Assembly (NCBI GenBank): GCA_910592005.1 | Contig: CAJVPP010002605.1 | Span: 1 to 14,164, forward strand | Source: Funneliformis mosseae | Taxonomy: Eukaryota > Glomeromycota > Glomeromycetes > Glomerales > Glomeraceae | Reading direction: 5' to 3' | DNA: 14,164 bases | The notes under the pieces: generated by a model | The model's database searches: none | What the model was told of the DNA's origin: nothing | Seen by the model: the letters and a program-made list of their open reading frames with translations, nothing else | In this document: piece after piece, positions 12,711 to 14,164 of the stretch | Layout of the letters: each line of letters opens with the position of its first letter | How positions within the stretch are numbered: the stretch's first letter is position 1 | Translations under genes and position numbers: made by a program

Positions 12711-12984
12711 CTCTGTTTAATTTTAGATCAGATTGAATTGATTACAAAATGTGTTCTTAAATGATTAGTTATTAAATTGATTAGCGGTTAGTTAAACTGA
12801 TTTATAAAAATAGGTGTTTGCTTTTGATCAATCCTAATAAACTATATAATGCATGTCAGTAATCAATTATATTTATTGTTTACAATATGATTTGATTGAG
12901 TTATATAAATTGTGCTCAATTATAACTATGATTTAATTTATTACTTTTTTTGATCTGAACAATCTGATCTAGAATTAAACAGAG
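12711..12984. mobile_element. MITE-like element with 25-bp terminal inverted repeats
   Basis: The left end (12711-12735, ctctgtttaattttagatca then gattg) is the inverted complement of the right end (12960-12984) at 24 of 25 positions. The total length is 274 bp. The interior has no coding capacity and is rich in gatt/aatc words, as expected of a miniature inverted-repeat element. TTATA occurs just outside both ends (12705-12709 and 12986-12990, one base from each terminus) and may be the target-site duplication, though that word is common in AT-rich DNA. The CTCTGTTT terminus is faintly like PIF/Harbinger elements; the superfamily is not settled. Confidence 0.75.
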
Positions 12985-13128
12985 TTTATATAATTGTAAT
13001 TGATTATTAAATTAAATAAATTAAATATTTAACGTTAATAATTTCTGTATAATTTTCATATACTTTAATTTTAAAAATATGTAAAAATTAATTCAGTATT
13101 AAATATATAGAATTGTGATATAGAATTA

Positions 13129-14164
13129 CAGTAGCAGTTATAAGTATCTGACTGCCTCTAATTCTAGCTACAAGTAAGTAAATTCAAAATTTTTTTTTAT
13201 TTAAAAATACATAACCAACTAACTAAAATTAATACATTGTGTAATCACCATCTGACTCTATAAGTGCAGCTGTACGCCTTTTCATGCTAACTATCAAATT
13301 TGTGGTAAATACAGATAATAATCAGTTCTATTCTTTTGTAAGTTCTCCCTTTAACTCTCTAATTGATCAAAATTTTTTTTTGTATATTAATTTTCATTAA
13401 CCTCTAAACATTTTCTATAGGGTTTTGGTCTAAAAACATTGATGATCAAGAAAATACCTTATTGCCATTTTTTCCTTTCATTTTTTTGCAATTTTGATTG
13501 ATACTTTAGATCATTATCTTCTTGCAAAATCTAATCTATGTTACCTTCACCAAAAAGTTTAGAGCTGAAAGCTAGAAGTCCTTGTTTATAAATAGTACAT
13601 ATAAATTCAGCATTAAGGTTCCTCTGAAAGCAAAATAGCTTATCAAATCCAGAAGCAGAAAAACATTATCAAATATGAACTTTTGGTACATATTTAACAG
13701 AATAAAATACTTTTTTTCTACCAAGAAACTACTAAACCTTTTTTTTTAATATATATAATTGAAATGTACTCTCATCTGTAAAAATAACTTGATTCCAATC
13801 AAAATTCTTATATTTTTTTGCCCATTGCAACCTTTTCTTTTGATGGTCTTCTTTAAACAAAGGTTTAGAAATTTATTACTAAACTTTCCTTCAGACTTAC
13901 AAAGATATCACCTTACTGTTTCTACACTAAGTTCAACATCTCTTTCTTTTATTTTTTCTTATATTTGAATAATTGTATATTATGTTCTTTCTCTGCCATC
14001 TTTACAATCTTATTATCTTACTTTATGAATATTATACAAGGCTACCTGGTCTTTTTGAAGTACTTAGGTCCTGATTTTCATGATATTTTTTAATCCAATA
14101 AATAGCTATAAACTTACTACAACATACCTGTTTAGCAATAAATCTAAAACTAAACTTTGGATCA
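13129..14164 (-). mobile_element. Decayed Tc1/mariner transposon, cut by the window edge
   Basis: The left boundary is placed at cagtagcagttataag (from 13129), directly after a TA at 13127-13128. Tc1-family elements typically begin CAGT and duplicate TA. About 100 bp inside this end lies the 3' end of a minus-strand Tc1 transposase relic. The other terminus would be to the right of the window, so the inverted repeat and TA duplication cannot be verified here. Confidence 0.6.
13229..14164 (-). pseudogene. Tc1/mariner-family transposase pseudogene (DDE superfamily), 5' end outside window
   Basis: Read on the minus strand, it shows the order of landmarks expected of Tc1 transposases. An N-terminal helix-turn-helix remnant is WIKKYHENQDLSTSKRPG (tgg at 14097-14095). 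Next come TVR-stop-YLCKSE and WAKKYKNFDWNQVIFTDEST, with the first catalytic Asp at 13776-13774. Then follow CFSASGFDKLF, FGEGN and QEDND (second Asp region, 13524-13510), NPIEN (catalytic Glu at 13415-13413) and SMKRRTAALIESDGDYT near the C-terminus, ending in taa at 13231-13229. It is broken: paired stops follow the first Asp block, tga taa sits where Trp-Gly is usual, tag occurs before ILQ, and at least two frameshifts are needed (between the first Asp and the HTH, and before NPIEN). In the family the enzyme cuts and pastes the element into TA sites; this copy should be inactive. Confidence 0.85.

Noticed and set aside
13759..13968. 69-codon plus-strand open frame
   Set aside because: Antisense to the Tc1 transposase relic, which explains this stretch far better.
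10401..14164. tRNA, rRNA or CRISPR features
   Set aside because: I looked for a tRNA B-box (GGTTCGAANCC-like) and for regularly spaced repeats and found none; CRISPR is not expected in a eukaryotic window.

Overview
This is a eukaryotic nuclear window from an AT-rich, intron-rich genome, most likely a fungus. Both genes are split by many short introns (63-155 bp, with ttag/atag/acag acceptors). The flanks are extremely AT-rich and full of decayed DNA transposons. Together with the protein make-up this fits an early-diverging fungus such as an arbuscular mycorrhizal (Glomeromycotina, Rhizophagus-like) species. That placement is an inference, not a demonstrated identity.

Layout. 1-938: AT-rich upstream DNA with a possible last exon of a gene lying to the left, then the promoter and leader of the first gene. 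939-6260 (+): a 15-exon gene for a 1363-residue BRPF/Nto1-type chromatin scaffold, with a long disordered N-terminus, an EPL1-like segment, PHD-zinc knuckle-PHD, a bromodomain and a PWWP domain. 6261-6898: convergent 3' region with a T26/A11 tract. 10400-6899 (-): a 13-exon gene for the 844-residue XPB/Ssl2 (Rad25) helicase-translocase subunit of TFIIH. 10401-about 11610: upstream DNA of that gene, richer in G+C than the rest of the intergenic sequence and holding an unexplained cysteine-rich open frame. 11620-14164: transposon-derived DNA: a CCGGAT palindrome region, two non-autonomous elements with terminal inverted repeats (12033-12682 and 12711-12984), and a decayed Tc1/mariner element that runs off the right edge.

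The two genes are convergent, not an operon. Both act on chromatin or transcription. The first is the expected scaffold of a MYST-type (NuA3/MOZ-like) histone H3 acetyltransferase complex. The second opens promoter DNA for RNA polymerase II and works in nucleotide excision repair. I see no evidence that they form one pathway. Exon junctions were derived by hand from reading frame, splice signals and family conservation. Each gene model closes in frame (4092 and 2535 coding bases).

Most notable: each gene has one GC-AG intron; the scaffold has the full animal-BRPF domain set rather than the reduced yeast Nto1 set; and a cysteine-rich minus-strand frame upstream of SSL2 might be an undescribed or eroded gene. 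I found no clear new biological system.
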